Source: JABJAG01 sp965222215 (GTDB lineage: Bacteria > Pseudomonadota > Alphaproteobacteria > UBA6615). Taken from it: a DNA stretch of 64,000 nt. The DNA lies in the NCBI GenBank assembly GCA_965222215.1, contig OZ244931.1:1984001-2048000 (forward strand). The letters run 5' to 3'. The notes beneath the pieces were generated by a model that was not told the origin of the DNA, did no database searches, and worked only from the letters and a program-made list of their open reading frames with translations. Positions 49,997-59,259 of this stretch are shown piece after piece; the stretch's first letter is position 1; each line of letters opens with the position of its first letter. Both the position numbers and the translations under genes were made by a program.

Positions 49997-51148
49997 CTAG
50001 ATTGATCCGTACATCGCATCGACCAGCGCGGTCGCGAACGGCCCCATGTCGGCGACCGGGGCCATCCGGTTGCCACAGTAGCTGAAGCCGGTCCGCCGCG
50101 CGGGGTCGCCGAAGCCGACCGCGCCGCCGATTCCCGTGTGACCGAAGTTATCCCGGTGTCCACCGAACGGGAACGGCGGGCAGGACAGCATGAACCCGCA
50201 CGCGAACCGGAACGGACGGTCGGTCATGCGGTCGAGGTCGTCCCAGTGCTCGCGCGTCGCATCCGCCAGCAACTCGGCGGACAGCAATCGTTTTCCGTCA
50301 ATCACACCCCCGTTCGCGAGCCCGCCGTAAAGCCGCGCGATAGCCCGCGCGTTGCCGTGGCCATTCGCCGACGCGAACTGGTTGTGGACCCAGTCGTCCG
50401 AATTGAAATCCTCGCTCTTGGGCAGCGGGTTCCAGCCGCGCGTCAGAGGCGATTCCGCCTCGCCCTTGATACCGTCGCGCGACGGCGTGCCCGGCGTCTC
50501 GACGAACTCGGCACGACGTGCCGCCTCCTCGTCGTTAAGTCCAATATGGAAATCGATGCCGAACACATCGGCGACGTCTTCGCGCCAGATGGTGCCCACG
50601 TCGCGCCCGTCGGCGCGCCGGATCAGGGCATTCATCAGGGGGCCGTAGGTAAAGGAATGATAGGCGCCACCGGTGCCCGGCTCCCATTCCGGCGTCGCCG
50701 CTTCCAGCGCGCGCTCCACGGACACGCCGTCCCAAAGCGAGCCGGCCGGCGCCGCGTCCGCATAGATCACGCCCGACTGATGCGCGATCAGAGTGCGGAC
50801 CGTCATGTCTTCCTTGCCGTCGCCGGTAAACTCGGGCCAGTGGTCACTGACCTTGTCGTCCATCGACACGACACCGCCATCAATCAGGGTCAGCAGCGTG
50901 ACGGCCGCACAGGACTTGGTGACCGACATCATGCAGGTGATCGTATCCCGCTCCCATGGCGCGGTACGAGCGGCATCCCGGTATCCGCCCCACAGATCAA
51001 CGACCGTCTCGCCCTCAATCACAACCGACACGCATGCACCGAGTTCGTCACCGCAGACAGAATCGCCGTCCTGCATGTTTTTCCGGAACGCAGCCTCGAC
51101 CGCCGCAAACTTCGGATCGCATGTGCCGCCGAAAGGCATATCGCTCAT
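49997..51148 (-). CDS. Serine beta-lactamase-family (class C/esterase EstB type) hydrolase
   Basis: A 383-residue cytoplasmic hydrolase of the beta-lactamase/transpeptidase-like family. The S-x-x-K motif is S75-V-T-K78; a tyrosine motif follows in AYHSFTYG, and HTGIGG near the C terminus takes the place of K-T-G. No signal peptide, so it is not a secreted antibiotic-resistance enzyme; such proteins act as esterases or amidases. ATG at 51148 lies four bases after the hyuB stop. The context suggests it opens or trims a product of the hydantoinase reaction. Confidence 0.85.
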   Translation of the reverse strand: MSDMPFGGTCDPKFAAVEAAFRKNMQDGDSVCGDELGACVSVVIEGETVVDLWGGYRDAARTAPWERDTITCMMSVTKSCAAVTLLTLIDGGVVSMDDKVSDHWPEFTGDGKEDMTVRTLIAHQSGVIYADAAPAGSLWDGVSVERALEAATPEWEPGTGGAYHSFTYGPLMNALIRRADGRDVGTIWREDVADVFGIDFHIGLNDEEAARRAEFVETPGTPSRDGIKGEAESPLTRGWNPLPKSEDFNSDDWVHNQFASANGHGNARAIARLYGGLANGGVIDGKRLLSAELLADATREHWDDLDRMTDRPFRFACGFMLSCPPFPFGGHRDNFGHTGIGGAVGFGDPARRTGFSYCGNRMAPVADMGPFATALVDAMYGSI

Positions 51149-51152
51149 CGCC

Positions 51153-52907
51153 CTACTCCACCGCGGCCCGCAAGCGTGCGGTTTCAACATCGTGAACGGC
51201 GCCATCCTCGTCGACCGCCACGCCATAGACATCGCGCGCCCGCGCCACACTCAGGAAACCTTCCGACACCTGCCATGCGACCCGGTTCGGGTCACGTTCG
51301 GCGGGCGGCCCGAAACCGCCGCCGCCGCATGAACGTGAGAACATGAGCTCGCCCGGGTCGAGGAAGACCTGCCCGACTCGGGGCACCTCTTCCTCTTTGC
51401 CGTTCGCGGTCAGCTTGTGTTGGCCGGCGTTGGCCGCATCAAGGCCGCCGCGTACACCCTTCGGCCCGTTGATCGTGCCGTCCGAGTTATAGATCAGCGA
51501 CATCCGTCCGGCGCGCGGCCCGAAGACCGCGAAGCCCTGGGGCGCGCCGCAGGTCCGCCCGGCCCCCTCGCTGTCGGGGACAAACCCGCGCGCGTGCACG
51601 TAGATCGGCAGCCGCATCTCGTCGAGTTCGACGGAATCGAGAAAACACATCCCGGCGTTGCCGACATGACCGACCGTCCACCAGGCATCCGTCCCGGCGC
51701 TCGCCGCGCCGTTGGTGCGCCCAAGGAATACCTGGTTCACATAGGGCTTGCCGGTCTCAGGATTGGTGCCGGATATTACGGCGGCCGCCGGCGGGCTCGA
51801 CGCGCCGCACTCGGCTAGGCCGACATCCTCGGAGATCTTCGCCATCGACGCCTGCACCGAGTTGGACACCCGGTCGGCGACATTGGTGGTCGCGGCCGAG
51901 CAGCTCGTCGGGTGTTTGGGAATACCGACGACGCAGTTCTCGCGCAAATGCACGTCGATCCGGCGGAAAGAGCCGGCATTCTTGGGCACCGTGTGGTCGA
52001 TGGAGTTGAACACGCCAACCATAGCCGCCGTGCGCGCACATGCTTCCGACAGGTTGAGACCGCACGGCATCGCATCGGGATTGTCGCGCAGGTCGACGGC
52101 AACACGGCCCGCGTCGGGGTCCGTGGCCACCGTCACGTTGATCTTCACGCCTTCTTCGGGCGTGCCGGGGATCGGGTCATGGGTACTGGAGTGGCTGGCT
52201 TCGCCCGCGGGCAGTTCGCGCAGCGCCGCGTCCATGCGGGCCTCCGAATAGTCGAAGTACCGGCCCGCAAACGCTTCGAGCGCATCCCAGCCGACCTCCT
52301 CGCCGAGCGCGGTCAACTCTCGCTCGCCGATCCGCGCCGCGCCGACCATGGCCAGATAGTCCCCCCACCACTGGTCGGGGACGCGGATGCGCAGCCGACA
52401 CATCCGCACGATATCCTCGATATTCTCGTAGTCCCGCTGCATCCGCACGGCCGGGAAGATCAGCGCGCCCTCCTCGTACACGTCGCGCGCGCGGGCATGA
52501 TATGTCGTCGGGATCGAGTTGCCGATGTCCGCCTGGTGCGCCTTGGCTTCCACCGTGAACCGGTGGCGGCCGGCATCGTCCATCACCGGCACCAGGATCG
52601 TATGATCCGCCGGGTGCGAGCAGCCGTGGTAGGGTGAGTTGTGCAGGTAGGCGTCGCCGCGCTTCAGTTCGGGATGAAACTCGGCCATCGACCGCGCCAT
52701 GATGTCCGGGCCGGACAGCACGTGGATCGGCAGGCTCTCGGTCGCCGTCAGGAGCTGGTGATCGGCGGTGACGAGACAGCAGGAAAAATCACGGGCGGTA
52801 TTGAGCACGCCCGAGCGCCCGGTGCGCAGCAACGTATTCGCCATCTTGCGAACCACCCCGTCGAGGCGGTTCGCCAGCAGCGCAAGCTGAACGCCGTCGG
52901 GCTCCAT
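51153..52907 (-). CDS. hyuB: Hydantoinase B/oxoprolinase family protein (second HyuB)
   Basis: A 584-residue HyuB-type subunit. Family blocks: 'NSPYHGCSHPADHTILVPV' near residue 93, 'VDLRDNPDAMPCGLNLSEA', GSFRRIDVHLRE and the C-terminal SCGGGGFG. Together with HyuA it performs ATP-dependent opening of a lactam or hydantoin ring. Its ATG overlaps the stop of the first HyuB gene by one base. The two HyuB proteins align throughout and agree at clearly more than half of positions by eye, so this is a duplicated subunit. Confidence 0.92.
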   Translation of the reverse strand: MEPDGVQLALLANRLDGVVRKMANTLLRTGRSGVLNTARDFSCCLVTADHQLLTATESLPIHVLSGPDIMARSMAEFHPELKRGDAYLHNSPYHGCSHPADHTILVPVMDDAGRHRFTVEAKAHQADIGNSIPTTYHARARDVYEEGALIFPAVRMQRDYENIEDIVRMCRLRIRVPDQWWGDYLAMVGAARIGERELTALGEEVGWDALEAFAGRYFDYSEARMDAALRELPAGEASHSSTHDPIPGTPEEGVKINVTVATDPDAGRVAVDLRDNPDAMPCGLNLSEACARTAAMVGVFNSIDHTVPKNAGSFRRIDVHLRENCVVGIPKHPTSCSAATTNVADRVSNSVQASMAKISEDVGLAECGASSPPAAAVISGTNPETGKPYVNQVFLGRTNGAASAGTDAWWTVGHVGNAGMCFLDSVELDEMRLPIYVHARGFVPDSEGAGRTCGAPQGFAVFGPRAGRMSLIYNSDGTINGPKGVRGGLDAANAGQHKLTANGKEEEVPRVGQVFLDPGELMFSRSCGGGGFGPPAERDPNRVAWQVSEGFLSVARARDVYGVAVDEDGAVHDVETARLRAAVE

Positions 52908-54673
52908 CAGGCCGCCATTTCGGCCCGCAATTTCTCGGTTGCGGCCGGGTCGAGCATCCCCTCCGCATCGACCACGACGCCGTAGACCGACCTGGCCCGG
53001 TCGGCGCTGACATATTCCTCGCGCACGTCATGGGCGACCATCTCCGGATCGCGCTCGAGCGGACTGCCGTATCCGCCACCACCGCAGGACTGGGAACCGA
53101 TCATCTCGCCGGCCGTCAGCGAGACGACATCGCAGTTGGCGAGCTCTTCCTGCTCGCCGTTGCGGGTGATCTTGAACTGGCCGGCGGTCGAGCCGGTCAG
53201 TCCGCCGCGCACGCCCTTGGGGCCGTTAATCCCGCCATCGCTCACATAGGCGACGTCGAGGTTGCCGATCCGGGGTCCAAACTCTGTGTACGCCGAGCGC
53301 GCGCCGCAGAAACGTCCCGCGCCCTCGGTATCCGGCGCGAAGGTCCGCGTCTTGACGTAGAGCGGCTGGCGCAGCTCGTCGAGTTCAATGGAGTCCTGGT
53401 AGCAAAGCCCGCCGTTGCCGACATGGCAGATAGACTGCCAGCAGTCGGCATCGGGCGCACCGGCACCGCCGGTCAGGCCGAGAAACACCTGGTTCACGAA
53501 AGGCTCGCCGCTGTCCGGGTTGGTGCCCGACACCACGCCGACAGCCGGCGGGATGATCGCGCCGCATTCGGCGAGACCGAAACCATCAGCGATTTCCGCG
53601 ATCGCGGCCTGGGTCGGGTTCGAGACCCGGTCGGCAATGTTGGTGGTCGCGACAGAACAGCTCGTCGGATGCTTCGGAATTCCACACACGGAGTTTTCGC
53701 GCAGCAGCACCTCGATCCGCCGGAAGGACCCGGCGTTCTTCGGCACTGAATGGTCGATGGAATTGAACACCCCGACCATCGCCGCCGTGCGCGCACAGGC
53801 TTCCGACAGGTTCAGGCCACAGGGCTGCGCATCCATGTTGTCGCGCAAATCGACGGTGACCATTCCCTCTTCCGGCCTGATTGTGACCGTGCTGTTGATG
53901 GGGATACCGTCCTCGGGCGTGCCGGGGATCGCGTCGTGGGTCGAGGTCCGGGTCGCGGTGCCCGCCGGGAGTTGCTTGATCGCGCCGACCATCCGCTCCT
54001 CGGAATAGGTAAACCACTGCTCGTTGAAGGCCTCGAGCGTGTCCCAGCCGACTTCCTTGCCCAGCGCCAGTAGCTCGCGCTCACCAATACGAGCGGCACC
54101 CATCATCGCCAGGAAATCACCCCACCACTGGTCGGGGACGCGGATCCGCAGGCGGCACATCCGCACGATGTCCATGTTGTACTCGTAGTTTTCCTGAACC
54201 TTCACGGCCGGGAAGATCAGCGCGCCTTCCTCGTACACATCGCGCGCCGTGCCGTGATAGGTCGTCGGGATCGAGTTGCCGATGTCTGCCTGGTGGGCCT
54301 TCGCCGCGACCGTGTATCGGTGCACACCGTCGTCGTCGATCACCGGTATCAGGATCGTATGGTCCGCCGCGTGCGAACAACCGTGATACGGCGAGTTGTG
54401 CAGGAAGGCATCGCCGCGTTTCAACTCCGGGTGATTGTCCTTCATGGTCTGCGCCATGATGTCCGGGCCGGACAGCACATGGATCGGAAGGCTTTCCGCC
54501 ACCGCCGCAAGATCGTTGTCCGCCGTCAGGATGCAGCACGAAAAGTCGCGCGCGATGTTGAGCACGCCCGAGCGACCGGTGCGCATCAGCGTGTTGCCCA
54601 TCTTGCTCGAAATGCCCTCGAGCCGGTTGGACAACAGGGCGAGCTGAACGCCGTCAATTTTCTGATCTGCCAT
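52907..54673 (-). CDS. hyuB: Hydantoinase B/oxoprolinase family protein (first HyuB)
   Basis: A 588-residue HyuB-type subunit with the same block order as its neighbour: 'NSPYHGCSHAADHTILIPV', 'VDLRDNMDAQPCGLNLSEA', GSFRRIEVLLRE and SCGGGGYG. It begins 11 bases after hyuA and ends overlapping the second hyuB, so A and both B subunits are translationally coupled. Two different B subunits with one A subunit could form alternative enzymes or a heteromer. Confidence 0.92.
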   Translation of the reverse strand: MADQKIDGVQLALLSNRLEGISSKMGNTLMRTGRSGVLNIARDFSCCILTADNDLAAVAESLPIHVLSGPDIMAQTMKDNHPELKRGDAFLHNSPYHGCSHAADHTILIPVIDDDGVHRYTVAAKAHQADIGNSIPTTYHGTARDVYEEGALIFPAVKVQENYEYNMDIVRMCRLRIRVPDQWWGDFLAMMGAARIGERELLALGKEVGWDTLEAFNEQWFTYSEERMVGAIKQLPAGTATRTSTHDAIPGTPEDGIPINSTVTIRPEEGMVTVDLRDNMDAQPCGLNLSEACARTAAMVGVFNSIDHSVPKNAGSFRRIEVLLRENSVCGIPKHPTSCSVATTNIADRVSNPTQAAIAEIADGFGLAECGAIIPPAVGVVSGTNPDSGEPFVNQVFLGLTGGAGAPDADCWQSICHVGNGGLCYQDSIELDELRQPLYVKTRTFAPDTEGAGRFCGARSAYTEFGPRIGNLDVAYVSDGGINGPKGVRGGLTGSTAGQFKITRNGEQEELANCDVVSLTAGEMIGSQSCGGGGYGSPLERDPEMVAHDVREEYVSADRARSVYGVVVDAEGMLDPAATEKLRAEMAA

Positions 54674-54684
54674 CTTCTTTCTCC

Positions 54685-56763
54685 TCAGCCCTGGGCCAGA
54701 TCCGGCACGATCGAGACACTGCCAGAACCGCGCCGCTCGGCCGTCGCCCCCGGATCGACGACCACGGTCGTGAACGGCGATTCAATGATCGCCGGCCCGT
54801 CGAGCACTTCACCTTCCTTCATTGCCTCGAACCGGCGCACGGTCGCGTCGACATGACCGTGTCCCGAAAAATAGACCTTCCGGCTCCCGTCCACCGACGT
54901 CTCGAATTCGCGCTCCGCCAGCGAGCCCGCCTCGCTCTCGCGCAGGCGACACTTCACCGATGCCGTCCAGCCGACAATCTCGATCTCGGATTCGGGATCG
55001 TTGATCGCGAAGATGTCTTCGTGGGCTTCATGGAACGCCTTCACCAGCGCGCGCACGTCGGCATCGCTTTCGAAGCGGCGCGAGGCGATCGGCACCTCGA
55101 TCTCCCAGACCTGTTCCGGATAACGCGCCTCGGCGAAGAACTCGATGGTCTGGTCAATGGAGCCCTGCCCCGGCCCGTCGATGAACGCGTTGCAGCTCGC
55201 CTCCAGTGCGTCGAGAATGGCGTTTACGCCGCTGGCGTCGAAGTCCTCCGATGTCGCAAAGAACGTCCGGGTGTACTGCGAGTGCAGGTCGGACATCATC
55301 GCGCCTGCCGCACTCAGCGCCGCACCGACCTCCGGGATCAGCACGCGCTTGCTGCCGAGCCGGCGGCCGATGGCCGTGGAGTTCAGCCCGGCTGCGCCAC
55401 CGCCGCCGATCAACACCGCTTCGCGCGGGTCGATCCCCTGGTTGACGGTGATGTCGATGATCGCCTGCACCATGTTCTCGGTGGCGATGGAGATGATCGC
55501 CGCCGCCGCGTCTTCCAGCGACATGCCGAGCGGCCTGGCGACGTCACGCTCGACCGCGGCGCGCGCGCCCTCGATATCGAGCGACATGTTGCCGCCGAGG
55601 AAGAATTCGGGATCGAGATAACCCAGCACCAGCGACGCGTCGGTCACCGTCGGCTTGTCGCCGCCCTGGCCGTAGCAGGCCGGGCCGGGAACCGCACCCG
55701 CGGACTGGGGCCCGACATGCAGCATACCGCCGTCGTCGACCCAGGCGATCGAACCGCCGCCCGCACCGATGGACTTCACATCCACTGACGGGAAGCCGGT
55801 CATGTGACCGCGGTAGGGCTGGCCGATCCAGGTCTCGCGCGTCCAGGGGATGCGCCCGCGGCGCACCAGGCTGACGTCGTAGGTCGTGCCGCCGGTATCC
55901 GCGATCACGGCGTTATCGTTACCCTCGTCCTCGCGGGCGAAGTATCTGCCGGAAACCGGCGCCATGGACGGGCCGGAGTTGATCAGATGGATCGGCTGCT
56001 CGGAGATATCCGAGGCGTCCATCATGCCGCCCTGTGACGTCACGATCAGCACGCGCCCGCCGAAGCCCGCGTCGGACAGGCGGCCGGTCAGGTTGCGCAT
56101 ATAAGCGCTCATCAGCGGCTTGAGCGAGGCATCGATGGCGGCGGACGAAGCCCGGCGATACTCGCGCAGCGACGGGTTCAGCACATGGGACAAGGTATAT
56201 GGCACGCCTGGCAGGTGCTGCTCGATGAGTTCGCCGACCCGGTCCTCGTGCGCGGAGTTGATGATCGACCAGAGCAGGCACACGGCAATGGACTCGACTT
56301 CCTTTGCCTTCAACTCCTCCAGGATCTCGATCACCCGGTTCTCATTCAGCGGGTGCATCTCCGACGCATCGGCAAGAATACGGCCCGGAATCTCGTAGGA
56401 CAGCGCGCGCGGGATGTAGGGCTGCGGGTACGGCACCGTGAAGTTGAACGGCTCCATCCGCCCGCCCTCGCGCCAGACAAGAATGTCGCGATGGCCCTCG
56501 GTGGTGAGGAACGCGGTCTTCGCCGTGTTGCCGGTCACGATGGCGTTGATGGCGTGGGTCGTGCCGTGGATGAACAGCTCGCCCTTGCCCAACAGGTCTT
56601 CGAGGCTGGTCCCGAACCCGTCGGCGGCCACCTGCAGGCTGTCGAGGACACCCCGGATGGGGTCGTCCGGCGTCGTCGACGCCTTGAACATATGAAGACC
56701 GTTATCGTCGTCCTCGACGATCAGGTCGGTGAAGGTTCCACCGGTATCGACTGCAAACCGCAT
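54685..56763 (-). CDS. hyuA: Hydantoinase A/oxoprolinase family protein
   Basis: A 692-residue ATP-binding subunit of the ASKHA fold: phosphate 1 motif FAVDTGGTFTDL at the start, 'FIHGTTHAINAI' near residue 70, 'IADTGGTTYDVSLVRRG' and GGGGAAGLNSTAIGRRLG as the adenosine region. It phosphorylates the lactam or hydantoin carbonyl before hydrolysis by HyuB. ATG at 56763 is chosen for its GGGGAG; another ATG four codons upstream lacks spacing to a ribosome site. First gene of a six-gene minus-strand operon, divergent from a TetR gene. Confidence 0.93.
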   Translation of the reverse strand: MRFAVDTGGTFTDLIVEDDDNGLHMFKASTTPDDPIRGVLDSLQVAADGFGTSLEDLLGKGELFIHGTTHAINAIVTGNTAKTAFLTTEGHRDILVWREGGRMEPFNFTVPYPQPYIPRALSYEIPGRILADASEMHPLNENRVIEILEELKAKEVESIAVCLLWSIINSAHEDRVGELIEQHLPGVPYTLSHVLNPSLREYRRASSAAIDASLKPLMSAYMRNLTGRLSDAGFGGRVLIVTSQGGMMDASDISEQPIHLINSGPSMAPVSGRYFAREDEGNDNAVIADTGGTTYDVSLVRRGRIPWTRETWIGQPYRGHMTGFPSVDVKSIGAGGGSIAWVDDGGMLHVGPQSAGAVPGPACYGQGGDKPTVTDASLVLGYLDPEFFLGGNMSLDIEGARAAVERDVARPLGMSLEDAAAAIISIATENMVQAIIDITVNQGIDPREAVLIGGGGAAGLNSTAIGRRLGSKRVLIPEVGAALSAAGAMMSDLHSQYTRTFFATSEDFDASGVNAILDALEASCNAFIDGPGQGSIDQTIEFFAEARYPEQVWEIEVPIASRRFESDADVRALVKAFHEAHEDIFAINDPESEIEIVGWTASVKCRLRESEAGSLAEREFETSVDGSRKVYFSGHGHVDATVRRFEAMKEGEVLDGPAIIESPFTTVVVDPGATAERRGSGSVSIVPDLAQG

Positions 56764-56865
56764 CGCACTCCCCATCTCCGGCGCGCGGTCTCTGTATCCG
56801 GACCGGTCGCCTTTCGCATTCCACAGGATGGCAGAATATCAAAGGCGGCGCAGCCGAACCATTGT

Positions 56866-56883
56866 TTAATTAACGTTCATTAA
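56866..56883. promoter_or_regulatory. Candidate TetR operator in hyuA-tetR promoter
   Basis: Near-perfect 18-base palindrome TTAATTAACGTTCATTAA (16 of 18 positions symmetrical) in the 154-base divergent region, 35 bases before the TetR ATG. It is the most AT-rich part of the spacer and likely overlaps promoter elements. Confidence 0.55.
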
Positions 56884-56917
56884 GTGGTATCGTCCGGTCG
56901 GTACGGAGACGCCCTGA

Positions 56918-57541
56918 ATGCCGCAACCCAGCAAACGCCCACGCAGCGCCGACGAGACCCGCGCCCGGATCATCAACGAGGCGGCTGGCCTCTTCGCCGA
57001 ACACGGATACGAACGCACAAGCCTGAACGCGATTGCGCGCACCATCGGCATCAGCGCACCGGCGCTCTACTACCATTTCGCATCCAAGGACGAGATCCTG
57101 TTCGCCACGCTGGAGAACACGCTCGTAGTCCTGAACAGCATGTCCGAGGATGCGGTCGCCGCCGCCGGCGAGACGCCGGGCGAGCGACTGCGCGCGTTCG
57201 TGGCGGCCCACATTCAGCACGATGTCGGCAAGGCCGAGATCATGCCGATGCTCAACGCGGGCCTCTACAACGTCGACAACCTGATCGACGGCCTGCCCGC
57301 CGCCCGGCGTAAACGCCTGACGTCGATGCAGCGCGATTTCGTCGACCGCCTTCGGAATATCCTGACTGACGGCACCAAGGATGGCGCCTTCCACATCGCG
57401 GATATCACCGCGACGGCGTTCGCGATCATCGGGATCGTCGATTTCGCGGTTTACTGGTTCCGCAGCGAGGGCAAGCTCACGGTCGACGACCTGGCAGAGC
57501 ATTATGGCGAACTCGCCCTGCGCATGGCCGGCGCGGGCTAG
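56918..57541 (+). CDS. TetR-family transcriptional regulator (hyu operon)
   Basis: A 207-residue regulator; HTH at about 10-57 (ETRARIINEAAGLFAEHG, LNAIARTIGISAPALYYHFASK), then a helical effector domain. Divergent from the hyu operon with a palindrome between, so probably its repressor. Its final codons overlap the convergent alpha/beta hydrolase gene by four bases. Confidence 0.92.
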   Translation: MPQPSKRPRSADETRARIINEAAGLFAEHGYERTSLNAIARTIGISAPALYYHFASKDEILFATLENTLVVLNSMSEDAVAAAGETPGERLRAFVAAHIQHDVGKAEIMPMLNAGLYNVDNLIDGLPAARRKRLTSMQRDFVDRLRNILTDGTKDGAFHIADITATAFAIIGIVDFAVYWFRSEGKLTVDDLAEHYGELALRMAGAG

Positions 57542-58326
57542 CCCTCCAGGAAATCGAGCACTTCCTTCACGAAGATATCGCGCTGCTGGATTTGCGGGCA
57601 GTGCCCGCAGTCGGCGATTTCGACAAGGCGCGCGCCCGGAATACCCTGATGGAGAGCGTAAGACATGGGCGGCGGCGTCGTCTGGTCGTCGAGCCCGATC
57701 ATCACCATCGTCTCGTTGCGAATGCCGCCGATCTCGTCCGCCATCTCAACCTTTGCCAGCGCACGAGCCGTGGAAGCGAACGCCGCCGGGTTGCACGTGG
57801 CCAGCGCGGCCTTACGCTCGGCGATGATGTCCGGGTTGGCGGCGATATACGGCTCCGGGAACATCCGCAGCATGGCGGCGTCGAGCACAACCTCCATGCC
57901 TTCCGCCTCGACCTTGTCAGCCAGGATGTAAAGCGGCGGCTTGCCTTCCTTGGGAAAGCCCGGCCCGGTGTCGGCGAGGATGAGCTTGCCGAAACGATCC
58001 CCATGGTGAACGGCGAGCGACACCGACATGAAACCGCCCGCTCCGTTTCCGAGCACGGCTGTATCGTCGGGCAACCCGACAGAATCCATGATCCCTGCGA
58101 TCCGGTCGGCGTAGTCGCGAACCTCGGGGTCGGGCTTATCGAGTGGCGGGGTTGTGCCGTAGCCCGGCAGGTTGGGGATCGTCAGCCGGTGCTTCGCGGC
58201 GAGGTCCGGCAGGGCGCGGTCAAACACCGTGCGTTCGGCGAGCAGCGTGTGCAGCAGCAACAGGTCCGGCCCCTCGCCCACCTGGATGACATCCGTATTC
58301 GGCACGCCGAGCTGGCGAACGTCCAT
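57538..58326 (-). CDS. Alpha/beta hydrolase
   Basis: A 262-residue hydrolase. LLLLHTLLAERTVFD precedes the nucleophile elbow, which reads LGNGAGGFM: the usual G-x-S-x-G serine is an alanine or asparagine position, so the standard catalytic serine is not evident. The acid and histidine are plausible in GLDDQT and DCGHCPQIQ. It may be a non-hydrolytic or differently catalysed member, or the elbow may be misaligned here. It follows the XRE-cupin gene by 24 bases on the same strand. Confidence 0.8.
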   Translation of the reverse strand: MDVRQLGVPNTDVIQVGEGPDLLLLHTLLAERTVFDRALPDLAAKHRLTIPNLPGYGTTPPLDKPDPEVRDYADRIAGIMDSVGLPDDTAVLGNGAGGFMSVSLAVHHGDRFGKLILADTGPGFPKEGKPPLYILADKVEAEGMEVVLDAAMLRMFPEPYIAANPDIIAERKAALATCNPAAFASTARALAKVEMADEIGGIRNETMVMIGLDDQTTPPPMSYALHQGIPGARLVEIADCGHCPQIQQRDIFVKEVLDFLEG

Positions 58327-58350
58327 CTCACTTCCCCCTTGATTGTGTGA

Positions 58351-59007
58351 CTAGCCGGCGGCGTCCTGGCGCAGGATCGCCTCAGCGGCAGACGCACCAT
58401 CTCCATCGCTCGCATTCGGGCCGAGCCAGATCATAAGAATATCGGCGTCCTTTCCGTCAACCGCGACGAGCGTGTGCGCCATGGAGCTGTCCAGGTAGGC
58501 GCTGTCGCCCTCTTCGAGCCGGACAGGATTGTAGTGTTCGGTGTGGACTTCGATCGCGCCGCTCAAGACATAAAAGAATTCCTCACCCGAATGGGCGATC
58601 ATGCCCTCAATCTTACTGGGATCGTCCGCCTTCACGCGCTCGATCAGCGGCGTCATCCGCTTGTGGCGCAGATCGGAGCACAGCGCATACATGTCGTATT
58701 TTGGAGTGGACCGGAACGCCGTGTCGGATTTCCGGCTGACGGTCATCCGCGCAGAGACGCTCTCTGCTTGCGCCTCGAGTGTGACCAACTCGCTCAACGG
58801 AATCTTGAGTCCTTCCGCCAGGCGCATCAGGTTGGCGAATGTCGGCGAGACCTGATCGTTCTCGATCTTCGACAGGGCCGAGATGGAAAGTCCTGTCGCC
58901 CGGGACACTTCCGCCAGAGTGCGGTTCTGGCCCTTGCGCAAGGCCCTAACCTTCGGACCCAGGGTCGGTGCTACAGCCTGACCCGGATCGGTCCGCAATT
59001 CGTCCAT
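58351..59007 (-). CDS. XRE-family regulator with C-terminal cupin
   Basis: A 218-residue regulator: helix-turn-helix at about 17-72 (VRALRKGQNRTLAEVSRATG, SALSKIENDQVSPTFANLMRLAEGL) and a cupin effector domain from about 105 to 200 (EGMIAHSGEEFFYVLSG, EGDSAYLDSSMAHTLVA). ATG at 59007 gives seven-base spacing to GGGAG; an ATG two codons earlier is also possible. Divergent from the ABC uptake operon, so it probably controls it. The open frame extends far upstream across the binding-protein gene on the opposite strand but is not coding there. Confidence 0.88.
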   Translation of the reverse strand: MDELRTDPGQAVAPTLGPKVRALRKGQNRTLAEVSRATGLSISALSKIENDQVSPTFANLMRLAEGLKIPLSELVTLEAQAESVSARMTVSRKSDTAFRSTPKYDMYALCSDLRHKRMTPLIERVKADDPSKIEGMIAHSGEEFFYVLSGAIEVHTEHYNPVRLEEGDSAYLDSSMAHTLVAVDGKDADILMIWLGPNASDGDGASAAEAILRQDAAG

Positions 59008-59139
59008 CTTCATTCTCCCGGCGATTCGCGGTTCTTTAGACCAGTTCGACTCGCCTGCAGGCAATCTGCCGGGCACTGCCTCATCCGCAAAACACCCATG
59101 TCGCCGCCGCATTCCGACTCTCGCATTTTCCCACTTTGA

Positions 59140-59150
59140 GAAAACTTTTC
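59140..59150. promoter_or_regulatory. Short palindrome in XRE-ABC divergent promoter
   Basis: GAAAA-C-TTTTC within an AT-rich stretch of the 252-base divergent spacer; a related TTTTC lies at 59126-59130. XRE regulators often bind such short symmetrical sites. Weak evidence. Confidence 0.3.
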
Positions 59151-59259
59151 CTATAGTACAAAAGTGGTGTAACGTTTTGAGCAGATCGTCGCATGATTGC
59201 GACGGGCGAAACCTTGCCGTGTGAATAAAGAGGCAAAGGCAGGATCTGGGAGGATCAAT

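Noticed and set aside
49997..51148. Antibiotic-resistance beta-lactamase
   Set aside because: S-x-x-K is present, but there is no signal peptide and it lies in a hydantoinase operon; an esterase or amidase of the same fold is more likely.
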